Source: Mastigocoleus testarum BC008 (GTDB taxonomy: Bacteria; Cyanobacteriota; Cyanobacteriia; Cyanobacteriales; Nostocaceae). Taken from it: 64,000 nucleotides of DNA. The stretch is from contig NZ_LMTZ01000106.1 of NCBI RefSeq assembly GCF_001456025.1, forward strand, positions 6,931 through 70,930. Reading direction: 5' to 3'. Every line of letters begins with the position of its first letter. The first letter of the stretch is position 1. A model generated the notes under the pieces. It worked only from the letters and a program-made list of their open reading frames with translations, was not told the DNA's origin and did no database searches. A program made the translations under genes and the position numbers. Shown piece by piece: positions 16,589 through 26,408 of this stretch.

Positions 16589-19501
16589 ATGTCAGAAACC
16601 AAGCCTACTGTTTCCTTGAACGGACATCTTCCCCATCTGCATCATAACGGTCAAAATACTATCCGCATTCGGGGTGCCAGACAACACAATCTTAAAGATA
16701 TCGATCTAGAATTGCCAAGAGATAGTCTGATTGTTTTTACAGGCGTATCAGGTTCTGGTAAATCTTCTTTGGCATTTGATACGATTTTTGCAGAAGGGCA
16801 GCGTCGATACGTAGAATCCTTGAGTGCCTACGCACGGCAGTTTTTAGGACAAATGGATAAACCGGATGTGGAAGCCATTGAGGGGTTAAGTCCGGCAATT
16901 TCTATCGACCAAAAATCTACTTCCCACAACCCCCGTTCAACCGTGGGAACAGTAACCGAAATTTATGACTATCTACGATTGTTATTCGGAAGAGCAGGGG
17001 AACCCCATTGTCCAATTTGCGATCGCTCTATTGCTCCACAAACCATAGATCAAATGGTAGATCGAGTAATGGCTTTACCCGATCGCACCCGTTTTCAAAT
17101 TTTGGCACCTGTAGTCCGGGGTAAGAAAGGTACTCACCGCAAATTAATCTCGAGTCTTGCTTCTCAAGGTTTTGTTCGAGTTCGAGTTGATGGTGAAATC
17201 AGAGAATTATCTGATTCCATTGAGTTGGACAAAAAATATACCCATACCATTGAAGTAGTCATTGATCGCTTAGTGAAGAAAGATGGTATTAATGAGCGCT
17301 TGTTTGATTCCCTTTCTACTTGCTTGAAGCAATCTAACGGAATTGCAGTCATTGATATCAATCCTTCGTCAAAGCCAGAAGAGAAAGATAAGGAAAAACA
17401 GGAATTAGTATTCTCCGAAAATTTTGCTTGTCCCGAACATGGTGCAGTAATGGAGGAACTATCACCGCGTTTATTCTCGTTTAACTCACCTTACGGTGCT
17501 TGTTCTCACTGTCATGGTTTGGGTACTCTCAAGAGGTTTTCCCGAGAATTGGTAGTCCCAGATCCAGATGCACCTGTTTATGCTGCGATCGCTCCATGGT
17601 CAGAAAAAGATAATTCTTACTACTTGGAATTGCTTTACAGTTTGGGACAAGAATATGGGTTTGAATTACAAACACAGTGGAACAAGTTAAATGAAGAGCA
17701 ACAAAGTGTAATTCTCCATGGGGAAAAGGAGAAAAAAACTACAGAAGAACAAAAAGCACAAAGAATATTCAAAGGGGTACTCCCCATATTACAGCGCCAG
17801 TATGAAGGCGGTACGGAGATAATTAAGCAAAAATTAGAGCAGTATTTAGTTGACCAACCCTGTCCGGTTTGTCATGGAAAACGCTTGAAACCAGAAGCAT
17901 TGGCTGTTCAGTTGGGACAATACGGGATACTAGATTTAACTAGTGTTTCCATCCGAGAATGTCAACAAAGAGTAGACGATCTCAAGTTGAGTCCGCGCCA
18001 AATGCAAATCGCCGATCTGGTGTTACGTGAAGTTCGGGCTCGGTTAAAGTTTCTCCTCGATGTTGGGTTAGATTATCTGACACTAGATCGCCCAGCAATG
18101 ACCTTATCTGGTGGTGAAGCTCAGCGAATTAGGTTAGCAACACAAATTGGTTCTGGTTTAACTGGAGTACTTTACGTATTGGACGAACCAAGTATTGGTT
18201 TACATCAAAGGGATAATGGTCGCTTACTACAAACCCTGAAAAGATTGAAAGATTTAGGTAATACCTTAATCGTAGTCGAGCATGATGAAGAAACTATCCG
18301 TACAGCAGATTATATTGTTGATATTGGTCCGGGTGCAGGGGTTCATGGTGGAAAAATTACCGCCGAAGGCGATTTACAATCATTATTAGATGCGAAAGAA
18401 TCCCTAACTGGGTCATATTTATCGGGACGAACAGTAATTGAAACTCCAGTTCAACGTCGGGAAGGAAATGGAATTAGTTTAATTCTCAAAAATGCCTGTC
18501 GCAACAATCTGAAAAATATTGAAGTGGGAATTCCTTTAGGTAAACTCGTTGCTGTCACTGGTGTTTCTGGTTCTGGTAAGTCTACCTTAGTAAATGAATT
18601 ACTTTACCCCGCACTGCAGCATCACCTCACCAAAAAAGTCCCATTTCCTAAAGATATAGAAAGCGTTCAAGGACTTAAAGCCGTTGATAAAGCAATTGTA
18701 ATTGACCAATCCCCCATTGGCAGAACTCCCCGTTCTAACCCCGCAACCTACACAGGGGTTTTTGATGCAATTCGCCAAGTTTTTTCCGAAACAATTGAAG
18801 CTAAAACTAGGGGTTACAAACCGGGACAATTTTCCTTTAATGTCAAAGGTGGACGTTGTGAAGCTTGCGCTGGACAAGGTGTAAACGTAATTGAGATGAA
18901 CTTTTTACCCGATGTTTACGTGCAGTGTGAAGTATGCAAAGGTGCCAGATATAATCGCGAAACCTTACAAGTTAAGTATAAAGATAAGTCGATTTCCGAT
19001 GTCCTCAACATGACAATTGAGGAAGCATTGGAATTCTTCCAAAATATTCCCAAAGCAGTTAACAAACTACAAACATTACTTGACGTTGGTTTGGGATACA
19101 TGAGATTGGGACAACCTGCGACAACTTTATCTGGTGGTGAAGCACAAAGGGTGAAACTCGCAACCGAATTATCGCGTCGTGCGACAGGTAAAACACTTTA
19201 TCTAATTGACGAACCAACCACAGGTTTATCTTTTTATGACGTACACAAGTTACTAGACGTTTTGCAAAGGCTAGTAGATAAAGGTAACTCAGTTTTGGTT
19301 ATCGAACACAACTTGGATGTCATTCGTTGTTCTGACTGGTTAATAGATCTAGGACCAGAGGGTGGCGATCGAGGTGGTGAAGTGATTGCTGCAGGTACAC
19401 CTGAAGATGTTGCAAAAAATCAGAGGTCATATACAGGAAAGTATGTGAAACAGGTTTTGGCGCAATATCCAGCGAATAAAGCAGCAAGTAAGGTTGGGTA
19501 A
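16589..19501 (+). CDS. uvrA: Excinuclease ABC subunit A
   Basis: UvrA is the damage-sensing ATPase of nucleotide excision repair. The product from the ATG at 16589 (MSETKPTVSLNG) has 970 residues, the usual length. It shows two ABC ATPase modules, with Walker A GVSGSGKSSLAFDT and GVSGSGKSTLVNEL and two signature motifs in LSGGEAQRIRLATQ and LSGGEAQRVKLATE. The zinc modules are visible as CPEHGAV...CSHC, CPVCHGKRL and CEACAGQG...CEVCKG. The open frame starts earlier at 16535, but that leader lies close to the LexA box and is not UvrA-like. The gene appears to be monocistronic. Confidence 0.96.
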   Translation: MSETKPTVSLNGHLPHLHHNGQNTIRIRGARQHNLKDIDLELPRDSLIVFTGVSGSGKSSLAFDTIFAEGQRRYVESLSAYARQFLGQMDKPDVEAIEGLSPAISIDQKSTSHNPRSTVGTVTEIYDYLRLLFGRAGEPHCPICDRSIAPQTIDQMVDRVMALPDRTRFQILAPVVRGKKGTHRKLISSLASQGFVRVRVDGEIRELSDSIELDKKYTHTIEVVIDRLVKKDGINERLFDSLSTCLKQSNGIAVIDINPSSKPEEKDKEKQELVFSENFACPEHGAVMEELSPRLFSFNSPYGACSHCHGLGTLKRFSRELVVPDPDAPVYAAIAPWSEKDNSYYLELLYSLGQEYGFELQTQWNKLNEEQQSVILHGEKEKKTTEEQKAQRIFKGVLPILQRQYEGGTEIIKQKLEQYLVDQPCPVCHGKRLKPEALAVQLGQYGILDLTSVSIRECQQRVDDLKLSPRQMQIADLVLREVRARLKFLLDVGLDYLTLDRPAMTLSGGEAQRIRLATQIGSGLTGVLYVLDEPSIGLHQRDNGRLLQTLKRLKDLGNTLIVVEHDEETIRTADYIVDIGPGAGVHGGKITAEGDLQSLLDAKESLTGSYLSGRTVIETPVQRREGNGISLILKNACRNNLKNIEVGIPLGKLVAVTGVSGSGKSTLVNELLYPALQHHLTKKVPFPKDIESVQGLKAVDKAIVIDQSPIGRTPRSNPATYTGVFDAIRQVFSETIEAKTRGYKPGQFSFNVKGGRCEACAGQGVNVIEMNFLPDVYVQCEVCKGARYNRETLQVKYKDKSISDVLNMTIEEALEFFQNIPKAVNKLQTLLDVGLGYMRLGQPATTLSGGEAQRVKLATELSRRATGKTLYLIDEPTTGLSFYDVHKLLDVLQRLVDKGNSVLVIEHNLDVIRCSDWLIDLGPEGGDRGGEVIAAGTPEDVAKNQRSYTGKYVKQVLAQYPANKAASKVG

Positions 19502-19894
19502 CAGTAACGGGCGAAGTTTTCTAGCCGATGGTGAGTTAATGTTTGTATGTCGTGTTGCAGTATGGGTGAGTCAATTGTGCGTTATCTAAAGTTGCACGAT
19601 CGCTCTTCTGCTTCACTAGAAAAATAATACCAATTTATTTTAAGATTGCGACACTTGGAACGCAGCAAGCCGAACGCTTACAAAAGAAAGGGAACAGCGC
19701 GATACCCCGCAGGTTGGGAAAGAGTCGCAAGACAGGGAACGAGGAACAGTAAACTAATGTGTGGCGTTGTTTTTTGAAATTGGTATAAAAAGATTGAAAA
19801 ATAAAAAGTAGTTCTTGTCTTAGACTGCAAACAGCATGATAAAATCTAAAATCTGAAAACCCGTTAGCTAAAAGGCTTTCACAGGAGTGATGAT
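19502..19894. other. Intergenic stretch with MITE-like element
   Basis: There is no gene. The central 160 bases (19627-19786) are bounded by inverted repeats and are described separately. The final 30 bases carry the leader of the hydrolase gene, with an AGGAG at about 19882-19886. Confidence 0.6.
19627..19786. mobile_element. MITE-like element with 10-bp terminal inverted repeats
   Basis: ATACCAATTT (19627-19636) and AAATTGGTAT (19777-19786) are perfect inverted repeats that bound 160 bases. Nested inside is a second inverted pair, TTGCGAC and GTCGCAA. The interior is more GC-rich than the flanks and has no open frame. This is the build of a small non-autonomous element or a dispersed palindromic repeat; no target duplication longer than a few A residues is seen. 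Confidence 0.55.
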
Positions 19895-20629
19895 ATGCAA
19901 ATCAAACAGACAGAAGTAATGATTTCCACTCCTGACGGAAAAATGCCTGCATTTTTGTGTGCACCCACTGAGGGTAATCGCAAACCAGCAGTCATTCTCC
20001 TCATGGAAGCATTTGGCTTAACATCTCATATTCGAGATATAGCAGCCCGAATTGCGAAAGTCGGTTATGTTGTCATAGCTCCAGATCTGTATTATCGCGA
20101 GTTGCCGAACAACAAATTTGGTTACGATGAGCTTGAACCAGCGAAGGCGATGATGTGGCGTCTTGATTTTGATAAGTCTGTAGAAGAAGATATTAGAGCT
20201 GCTTTGGCTTATGTCAAGTCATTACCAGATGTTTACCCCGATAAGGTGGGAGTGACTGGATTTTGTTTGGGTGGTGGACTAACTTTTCTTACCGCTTGCA
20301 AGTTGTCGTCCGAAATAGCTGCTGCTGCACCTTTCTATGGTGTAGTTCTTGATGAGTGGATCGAGGCAGTGAAAAACATCACTGTGCCTGTATACTTGTT
20401 TTTTGGTGGTGTCGATCCATACATTCCCCTCGAACGAGTTAAACAAATCGAATCCCGGTTCCAAGAAGTTGGTAAGGAAGCTGGTAAAGATTATACATTA
20501 AAGGTTTATTCTGATGCTGACCATGGATTTTTCTGCGAAGAGCGTTCTTCTTACAATCGCTCAGCAGCAGAAGACTCTTGGCGAGAAGTCACTGAGTTTT
20601 TCAATAAACATCTGGGGAAAATTGTTTAG
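19895..20629 (+). CDS. Dienelactone hydrolase family protein
   Basis: This 244-residue protein is of the dienelactone hydrolase family (alpha/beta-hydrolase fold). The nucleophile is Cys in GVTGFCLGGGLTFL, the acid is Asp in FFGGVDPYIP, and the His is in YSDADHGFFCEERSSYN. VILLMEAFGLTSHIRDIAAR is the conserved N-terminal core, and the length matches the family. An AGGAG precedes the ATG. In organisms without an aromatic degradation pathway the substrate of these enzymes is generally unknown. It sits 120 bases upstream of a histidine kinase gene on the same strand. Confidence 0.92.
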   Translation: MQIKQTEVMISTPDGKMPAFLCAPTEGNRKPAVILLMEAFGLTSHIRDIAARIAKVGYVVIAPDLYYRELPNNKFGYDELEPAKAMMWRLDFDKSVEEDIRAALAYVKSLPDVYPDKVGVTGFCLGGGLTFLTACKLSSEIAAAAPFYGVVLDEWIEAVKNITVPVYLFFGGVDPYIPLERVKQIESRFQEVGKEAGKDYTLKVYSDADHGFFCEERSSYNRSAAEDSWREVTEFFNKHLGKIV

Positions 20630-20749
20630 TGTTACTAAATGAGTCAATATCCCAGACATAAGTCCAAAATTCATGATGTTGTTTGCAGCCCAAAATAGGT
20701 ATGATATTTTTCTGTCCTTAGAGTAATAACAGAGGACTAGAAAAGCCTA

Positions 20750-22225
20750 ATGAAAGATTCAAACAAACATCAAAATTGGTTTGTGTTAGTTGGTTCCGTC
20801 ATCATCGGATTCGTTGCAACTGCTTGTATTATTGGTCTCAACCAAAATGCAAAGCAGCATAAACATGCTGAAGGACTGATGACAGCAATTGAAGGGCAAC
20901 TTTACAAACTCAGTGCTGTAGAATGGGAGGCAATAGCTAAAGCAAAATTTGATCGGGAAACACAGGAAAAAGTTAACACAATTCGTCAGAACATCTCAGA
21001 GTTATTCCTAGAAATTCAATTAAATCATTCCACTCAACCAAAACTTTCCAAACTGATTAATTCTTATAACGAGTACAATCAATTTTTAGACCAGGAATTT
21101 GAGTTTCTTAAAGTTGGAGAAGTAGAAAAAGCAATTGCTATTGATGAAGAAAAAGTCGATCCAAAGTTTGATGAAATTTCAGAGCAACTAGATGTATTAA
21201 GCTCCTCTTATAAAAGCAACTTTGAAGCCGTTTATCGAAATGCTAACATTGGCACAGGATTTTCCTTAACTTTAGCTGGAATTACCATCGGCTTATTATT
21301 TTGGCGTTATAATTACCGCTTATGGCAGAGCAATAATGAACTTAACCGTACCTTGAAAGAACTCCAAGCCAGTCAAGCTCATTTAATTCAATCTGAGAAA
21401 ATGTCCAGTTTAGGGCGAATGATTGCAGGAGTTGCTCACGAGATCAATGGTCCAGTCGGTTTTATTCACGGTAATTTAAACTATATTCAAGATTATATCC
21501 AGGGTTTGTTAGGTTTAGTGCAGTTGTATCAGCACCACTATCCCAATCCAGTTTCTGAAATTCAAACCGAAGCTGAAGAAATCGATCTGGAGTTCATTCA
21601 AAACGATCTACCTAACATCCTCTCCTCAATGCAAATGGGTAGTCTTCGCATTTGCAAAATTCTTTCGTCTCTACGTAATTTCTCCTATCTGGGTAAAGCC
21701 GAAATCAAACCAGTTAATATCCATAAAGGACTTGACAACACTCTGGTAATTTTGAACAATCGTCTCAAAGCTCAACCAAAACGACCAGAAATTCTGGCGA
21801 TCAGAGACTACGGTACTCTTCCAGAAATCGAATCCCATCCGGGGTTACTAAATCAAGTGTTTATGAACATTCTTAGCAATGCTATTGATGCTTTGGAAGA
21901 GAAAATTGAGAAACAAACACCTCAGGAGCGTCAAGAAAGTCCCAGTTATATCAAATTAAAAACATCTCTAATCAACGACCAGTCAGTGCAGATTGCGATC
22001 GCAGATAATGGTCCTGGTATACCTCAAGAGATTCAACAATATATCTTCGAACCTTTCTTTACAACTAAATCTATTGGTAAGGGAACAGGAATAGGAATGT
22101 CCATCAGCTATCAAATTGTAACTGAGAAACATGGGGGAAAGTTAGAGTGTTTCTCTGAATTTGGAAATGGAACAGAGTTCGTAATTCAAATTCCTGTTCG
22201 ACAGACAGTCGGTGGTAGAAGCTAA
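20750..22225 (+). CDS. Membrane sensor histidine kinase
   Basis: The 491-residue protein has a membrane segment at about 10-30, an extracytoplasmic helical domain of about 135 residues, a second membrane segment at about 168-185, a short coiled linker, then a HisKA domain. The phosphoacceptor is His230 in GVAHEINGPVGFIHGNL. The ATPase domain shows the N box (NQVFMNILSNAIDALEE), G1 (DNGPGIP), the F box and G2 (KGTGIGMSISYQIV). The H-box reads HEINGP, not the more usual HEINNP. The helical sensor recalls CHASE3/four-helix-bundle domains. No response regulator gene is adjacent, so the partner is elsewhere. Confidence 0.92.
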   Translation: MKDSNKHQNWFVLVGSVIIGFVATACIIGLNQNAKQHKHAEGLMTAIEGQLYKLSAVEWEAIAKAKFDRETQEKVNTIRQNISELFLEIQLNHSTQPKLSKLINSYNEYNQFLDQEFEFLKVGEVEKAIAIDEEKVDPKFDEISEQLDVLSSSYKSNFEAVYRNANIGTGFSLTLAGITIGLLFWRYNYRLWQSNNELNRTLKELQASQAHLIQSEKMSSLGRMIAGVAHEINGPVGFIHGNLNYIQDYIQGLLGLVQLYQHHYPNPVSEIQTEAEEIDLEFIQNDLPNILSSMQMGSLRICKILSSLRNFSYLGKAEIKPVNIHKGLDNTLVILNNRLKAQPKRPEILAIRDYGTLPEIESHPGLLNQVFMNILSNAIDALEEKIEKQTPQERQESPSYIKLKTSLINDQSVQIAIADNGPGIPQEIQQYIFEPFFTTKSIGKGTGIGMSISYQIVTEKHGGKLECFSEFGNGTEFVIQIPVRQTVGGRS

Positions 22226-22405
22226 CGAAAAACTAACGAATCGTTGAAATTTTGCTGTATTCTTATACAGTATTAGGATAAAATCGTACTTTGTCAGAGA
22301 TTATCCTGAATTACAGAATAATTAAAAGTATCAAATTACATATAATCACCATTGGTGCGTACTGATCCCCTAGCTAGATTGAAGCTACATTATGAGGGAT
22401 AACCT

Positions 22406-23557
22406 ATGGTGGGAAGAAATTATGGAAGGTGCTTATCCATAATCATTATTCTATGTGGCGGGTTGTGTGCAATCTTTAGTATTGGATTACTCAGTCATTT
22501 ACTTAAACTGCAAGCATCCCATGAAACCCGAACTAATAAAAAATCTATTTATTCTGTAAAATATAAATCCGTTGTATCTGAAAATAAACCCAAAAAAACA
22601 GTTATCATCCAAGCGGTCGGGGACATTATACCCGGAACCAACTTTCCCGATCACCGACTACCACAAAATAAAAATCAGTTAATACCTCAATCGGTAAGAA
22701 AGTATTTCAAAAAAGCAGATATTCTTTTCGGTAACTTTGAAAGCAGTCTAACCAATCATCCTTACAGCGCTAAAGATATTAGTCGCGGTCAAGTTTTTGC
22801 TTTTCGTTCTCCTCCTGAATATACCAAATTATTTACTGATGTTGGATTTGATATTTTTAACATTGCAAATAATCATTCCTTAGATTTTGGTAAAATTGGT
22901 TTTCAAGATACAAATAAGAATCTGAATAATGCTGGGATAAAAACTTTAGGTCATAAAAATCAAATTCTAATTTTAGAAAAGAATGGTATTAAAATTGCAG
23001 CAGTTGGCTTTGCTCCGTATGAATTTTATAATTCAATTCACGACCTCAAAACTGCCACAGCATTAATTCAAAAAGCAAGCAAAAAAGCAGATATCGTAAT
23101 AGTTTCAATGCATGCTGGAGCAGAAGGGACTCAAGCATTACACGTAAAAAACAAAACAGAAGTTTTCTACGGAGAAAATCGAGGTAATTCCATCAAGTTT
23201 GCTCGAAATGCAATTGATGCGGGTGCAGATTTAGTCATTGGACATGGTCCCCATGTTCCTAGAGCAATGGAGATGTACAAAGGAAAGCTAATTGCTTATT
23301 CTTTAGGAAACTTTTTAGGTTACCGTACTTTATCCACAGTCGCTCAAACTGGTTACTCAATGATATTGGAAAGCAAGCTCGACTCAAAAGGAAAACTAGA
23401 GTCAGCCAAAATTATCCCTGTGAGGATGAGTAAACAGGGAATTCCATACATAGACCGACATTTCAATACAGTCAAACTAGTACGTTACTTAACACATCAA
23501 GATTTTCCCAAAACCCCACTAAGAATTAAAAGAACAGGAGAAATTATCTATAATTAA
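22406..23557 (+). CDS. CapA/PgsA-like metallophosphatase-fold protein
   Basis: The 383-residue product has an N-terminal membrane anchor (residues about 9-30) and then a CapA-type domain (PGA_cap), related to calcineurin-like phosphatases. Metal-site signatures are in order: QAVGDIIPGTNF, DILFGNFESSLT, FNIANNHSLDFGKIG, VSMHAGAE and VIGHGPHVPRAME, with YSLGNFLGY after. In Bacillus, CapA takes part in poly-gamma-glutamate capsule synthesis, but no capB/capC partners are here, so a role in surface polymer metabolism is inference only. Confidence 0.88.
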   Translation: MVGRNYGRCLSIIIILCGGLCAIFSIGLLSHLLKLQASHETRTNKKSIYSVKYKSVVSENKPKKTVIIQAVGDIIPGTNFPDHRLPQNKNQLIPQSVRKYFKKADILFGNFESSLTNHPYSAKDISRGQVFAFRSPPEYTKLFTDVGFDIFNIANNHSLDFGKIGFQDTNKNLNNAGIKTLGHKNQILILEKNGIKIAAVGFAPYEFYNSIHDLKTATALIQKASKKADIVIVSMHAGAEGTQALHVKNKTEVFYGENRGNSIKFARNAIDAGADLVIGHGPHVPRAMEMYKGKLIAYSLGNFLGYRTLSTVAQTGYSMILESKLDSKGKLESAKIIPVRMSKQGIPYIDRHFNTVKLVRYLTHQDFPKTPLRIKRTGEIIYN

Positions 23558-24264
23558 ATAAAATTTTGGTCACTCGCTCCGACACTCTAAATTTTTTACT
23601 TTAAACTTTAAAACTTTAAACTTTAAGTAAAAACAGCATAATATTATACTAGTATCGGCGTTGGTGAGTGCGTAATGCTTTTGGTGCAAATATCTACGAA
23701 AAATTAATGTTTCAATAACTTAATTTCTTGATTAGCATTCTCTATTCAGCAACGCCCTAATATCTATTATGTTAATCTACTATACTTAGTGTTATATTTC
23801 TGAATTTGTACGTTTTTGATGTAGTGGTTTAATTCTATTAAACATATATGAATATATTATCTACAAATTATACTTCAGTTGCATAAGCATAACTAAATAC
23901 ACTTTTTAAAGTGCATTAGTAAGTTAATAATAACTCGCTTTAGAATGCTCATACCAAATCGGATTTTTAAATATACTGTATCGGAATTTTTCTATACCTT
24001 CTACACATTATACATTTTCCAAACTATTCCCCTCATTCTTAAAAGAGGTAATAAACATGGGTTTAGTACCAAAAGAGGTAATAAACGTGGGTTTGGTATC
24101 AATTGTGTACCTAAGGGGAAATTTGCTTAAATAAATAAAATTAATATAATCGAAATTAGATAGTAATTTAAATTATACAGCAAAGGGAGTAGGACTCATT
24201 TTATAATGGTATTAATTTTATAATTTCGTTTTACTTGGTTATTGCTAACGTAGATAATAACTTC
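23558..24264. other. AT-rich intergenic stretch with small repeats
   Basis: There is no credible gene. An AT-only palindrome at 23593-23633 (TTTTTACTT and AAGTAAAAA around ACTTTAAA repeats) follows the CapA-like gene and could act as a weak terminator in both directions. A 30-bp tandem duplication lies at 24041-24100. Confidence 0.5.
24041..24100 (+). repeat. 30-bp direct tandem duplication
   Basis: Two adjacent 30-base units beginning AAAAGAGGTAATAAAC differ at only three positions. They fall inside a short open frame (23945-24130) that I do not believe is a gene. Confidence 0.85.
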
Positions 24265-24882
24265 ATGTCGATGAATTTCAAATTTAAAATAAAAAAGATA
24301 TTCAGATTAATCAAAAAATCTAACTTTAAAAAAATATTATTCCCGATTATATTTGCAGTATTTATCTATATCTTAATAACCGTTGGTTTAAAATTTATAG
24401 GTTTAGAAAGAGCTCAAATCTGGATAAAAAACACAGGTAATTGGGCTCCAATCTTGTTTGTTATCTTATGTATAATGAGTCTGGTATTAGCTCCCTTAAG
24501 TGGTAGTTCGCTATTTATTACTGGGGGTACACTATTTGGTAAAGAATTTGCTTTTATACTCAGTTTTGTGGCTTCAATTATTGGATGCAGTATTAACTTT
24601 TGGATCTCAAAAAAATTTGGTCGCCGGGTAGTGTGTCATTTTTTGGGTAAAAACAATTTAGGAGAATTAGATAAATTTATTTCTAGACTCAGAAGCAGGC
24701 ATAGTATCCTGTATATAACATTTATTATGCCATTATCACAGGATATTGTCAGTTATGCTGTTGGTTTAACCAAAATTAAGTACACCCATTTCCTAATATC
24801 TTTAATCTTCAGTGCAACTGTGGTAGTTGGAGGCTATATTTATATTGGGAGTAGTTTGTTAGAAGTTTTAATTAGCAATTAA
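24265..24882 (+). CDS. TVP38/TMEM64 (VTT-domain, DedA-like) membrane protein
   Basis: The product has about five membrane segments and the VTT-domain pattern APLSGSSLFITGGTLFG, then GCSINFWISKKFGRR, with a C-terminal FIMPLSQDIVSYAVGLTKIKY. This family is related to DedA and to eukaryotic VMP1/TMEM41 scramblases and is thought to move lipids or small solutes across membranes. I start at the ATG at 24265 (MSMNFKFK); the frame opens earlier at a TTG (24235). The Lys-rich start (KIKKIFRLIKKSNFKK) should stay in the cytoplasm. It is convergent with the kinase-like gene that follows. Confidence 0.82.
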   Translation: MSMNFKFKIKKIFRLIKKSNFKKILFPIIFAVFIYILITVGLKFIGLERAQIWIKNTGNWAPILFVILCIMSLVLAPLSGSSLFITGGTLFGKEFAFILSFVASIIGCSINFWISKKFGRRVVCHFLGKNNLGELDKFISRLRSRHSILYITFIMPLSQDIVSYAVGLTKIKYTHFLISLIFSATVVVGGYIYIGSSLLEVLISN

Positions 24883-24924
24883 CTATTAAGTTTTACTATT
24901 GACTTTTATAATTAAAAATAGACT

Positions 24925-25653
24925 TTAAATCAATAAAACAGATAGATTGTTAATTAACAAATATACAAATATCACAACTATCGGTATCAAAATATTATCG
25001 ACTTCCTTAGGACTAAAAGCTTCTGTAAGAGTTGCAATAATACTCACAATTAAAATTTGGATTATATCTAGTTGATTCGGTAAAATTAACCACACAAAAA
25101 ATATGCTTGCAGCGAAAGCAAAAATCAACATTGATAAACTTCCTTCTAGGCTTTTGTCGCTAAGAATTTTATACTTTAATCTTCCATATCTTGTTCCAAT
25201 AATTGGTGCGATACCATCACCCCAAGCAAGAATTGACATTGCTACAATTCCTGGAATTGTTTTATAAAATAAAGTACCGCAAATAGTCGCCACAATGACA
25301 AAATAAAGTGGACCTTTTAATAGTTCACTCCGATCGCCATTACGAGTCATCGTTCTCACAGCTTCATCATCTTCATCTGCAAATAATCCCTTAAAGATAA
25401 GTAAGAATATCCAAACAATAAAAATAGCTACATTTAAATATTTAGACCAGTGGGAATCATCATAGAGAAACAAAAATCCAATTATCGACCCAGCACCGAT
25501 ATGGGTGATCTTACGACTAATATCTGTTGGTAAAGCAAACTTAGTAACGTAATAATTGAGCAGTGCAACTAAACCAAAAACATAAATAAATGTTAATGCT
25601 GTTACTACTAAATTTCCTAAAAATGGATTTAAACCTAAAAAACCAAACAACAT
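24925..25653 (-). CDS. Phytol/dolichol kinase-like membrane enzyme
   Basis: This 242-residue integral membrane protein is of the phytol kinase/dolichol kinase/CDP-diglyceride synthetase superfamily. Signatures are SRKITHIGAGSIIGF near the N-terminus, then TRNGDRSELLKGPLYF, the conserved AWGDGIAPIIGTRYGR and a final SPKEVDNILIP. In plants and cyanobacteria the nearest relatives (VTE5/FOLK type) phosphorylate phytol or farnesol for tocopherol and chlorophyll recycling. I infer a prenyl-alcohol kinase; the exact alcohol is not decided by the sequence. Confidence 0.8.
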   Translation of the reverse strand: MLFGFLGLNPFLGNLVVTALTFIYVFGLVALLNYYVTKFALPTDISRKITHIGAGSIIGFLFLYDDSHWSKYLNVAIFIVWIFLLIFKGLFADEDDEAVRTMTRNGDRSELLKGPLYFVIVATICGTLFYKTIPGIVAMSILAWGDGIAPIIGTRYGRLKYKILSDKSLEGSLSMLIFAFAASIFFVWLILPNQLDIIQILIVSIIATLTEAFSPKEVDNILIPIVVIFVYLLINNLSVLLI

Positions 25654-25868
25654 CAGTAAATCAAATCTTAATGTATATTTATATTTTAAATATCAAAAAA
25701 TATTGAATTATTTGTTTATGATTCTGTATTTATTCATTGGGGAATAATTTCAAATACGATACTAAATTACATCATACGTACATAGTATTTTTAAGAAAAC
25801 TTATTTTTAGAGAAACTAAATATTAGTTATTTAAGTTATATGAAGTGATATTGATCCATGTAATAACA

Positions 25869-26297
25869 CTAACTATTTTTAGGCAAAAACTGTCGCAGAA
25901 TTTCCGTTGGTTTGCTTTCCCAAGTATCGATATGTTCAAATATTAAACCTTCAGGAGTAAGCTTATAATTCGAGTAACCGTCAAAAAGCATTTCTGCTTT
26001 CCAAGGAAGTCTTAAGTTTCCACGGACCGTCCATTTTGCCACAATCATATCTTCAGTCGATTGATATACATCATGCAAGTTAAAGTTAATTTTTGTGAAG
26101 AATGCTTTTGCATGAAATCTGAGAGTCCAATAGACAATTCTATATTGAAATTTGCCTGTATATTTATTTATTGGATCTTGAAAATAAATATCTTGAGTGT
26201 AAATCTCATAGCAAATATCCTGTTCAAAAAGTTTTGGTAAATCCTGCTTTAAAGTGGATATGACTTTTTGAATCTGGGACTGGTATTCAAGTTGCAT
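25869..26297 (-). CDS. DUF2358 (NTF2-like) protein
   Basis: The 142-residue soluble protein matches my memory of DUF2358, a family found in cyanobacteria and plant plastids with an NTF2-like fold. It has the typical LPKLFEQDICYEIYTQDIYFQDP start and a WTVRGNLRLPWKAEMLFDGYS centre. No catalytic function is known. It lies between two other minus-strand genes, but gaps of 110-215 bases give no clear operon. Confidence 0.78.
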   Translation of the reverse strand: MQLEYQSQIQKVISTLKQDLPKLFEQDICYEIYTQDIYFQDPINKYTGKFQYRIVYWTLRFHAKAFFTKINFNLHDVYQSTEDMIVAKWTVRGNLRLPWKAEMLFDGYSNYKLTPEGLIFEHIDTWESKPTEILRQFLPKNS

Positions 26298-26408
26298 TTA
26301 CTAAAAATTGTATTTACTTGTATTTATTTAAACGAAGTAGTAATTAACTGCCTTAATCAATAGATATATTATTTTCAATAGTTTACAGCACTTTTATCTG
26401 GTGCACAT

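Noticed and set aside
23945..24130. 61-codon frame over the 30-bp duplication
   Set aside because: No ribosome-binding site, no recognisable family, and it is explained by a tandem duplication.
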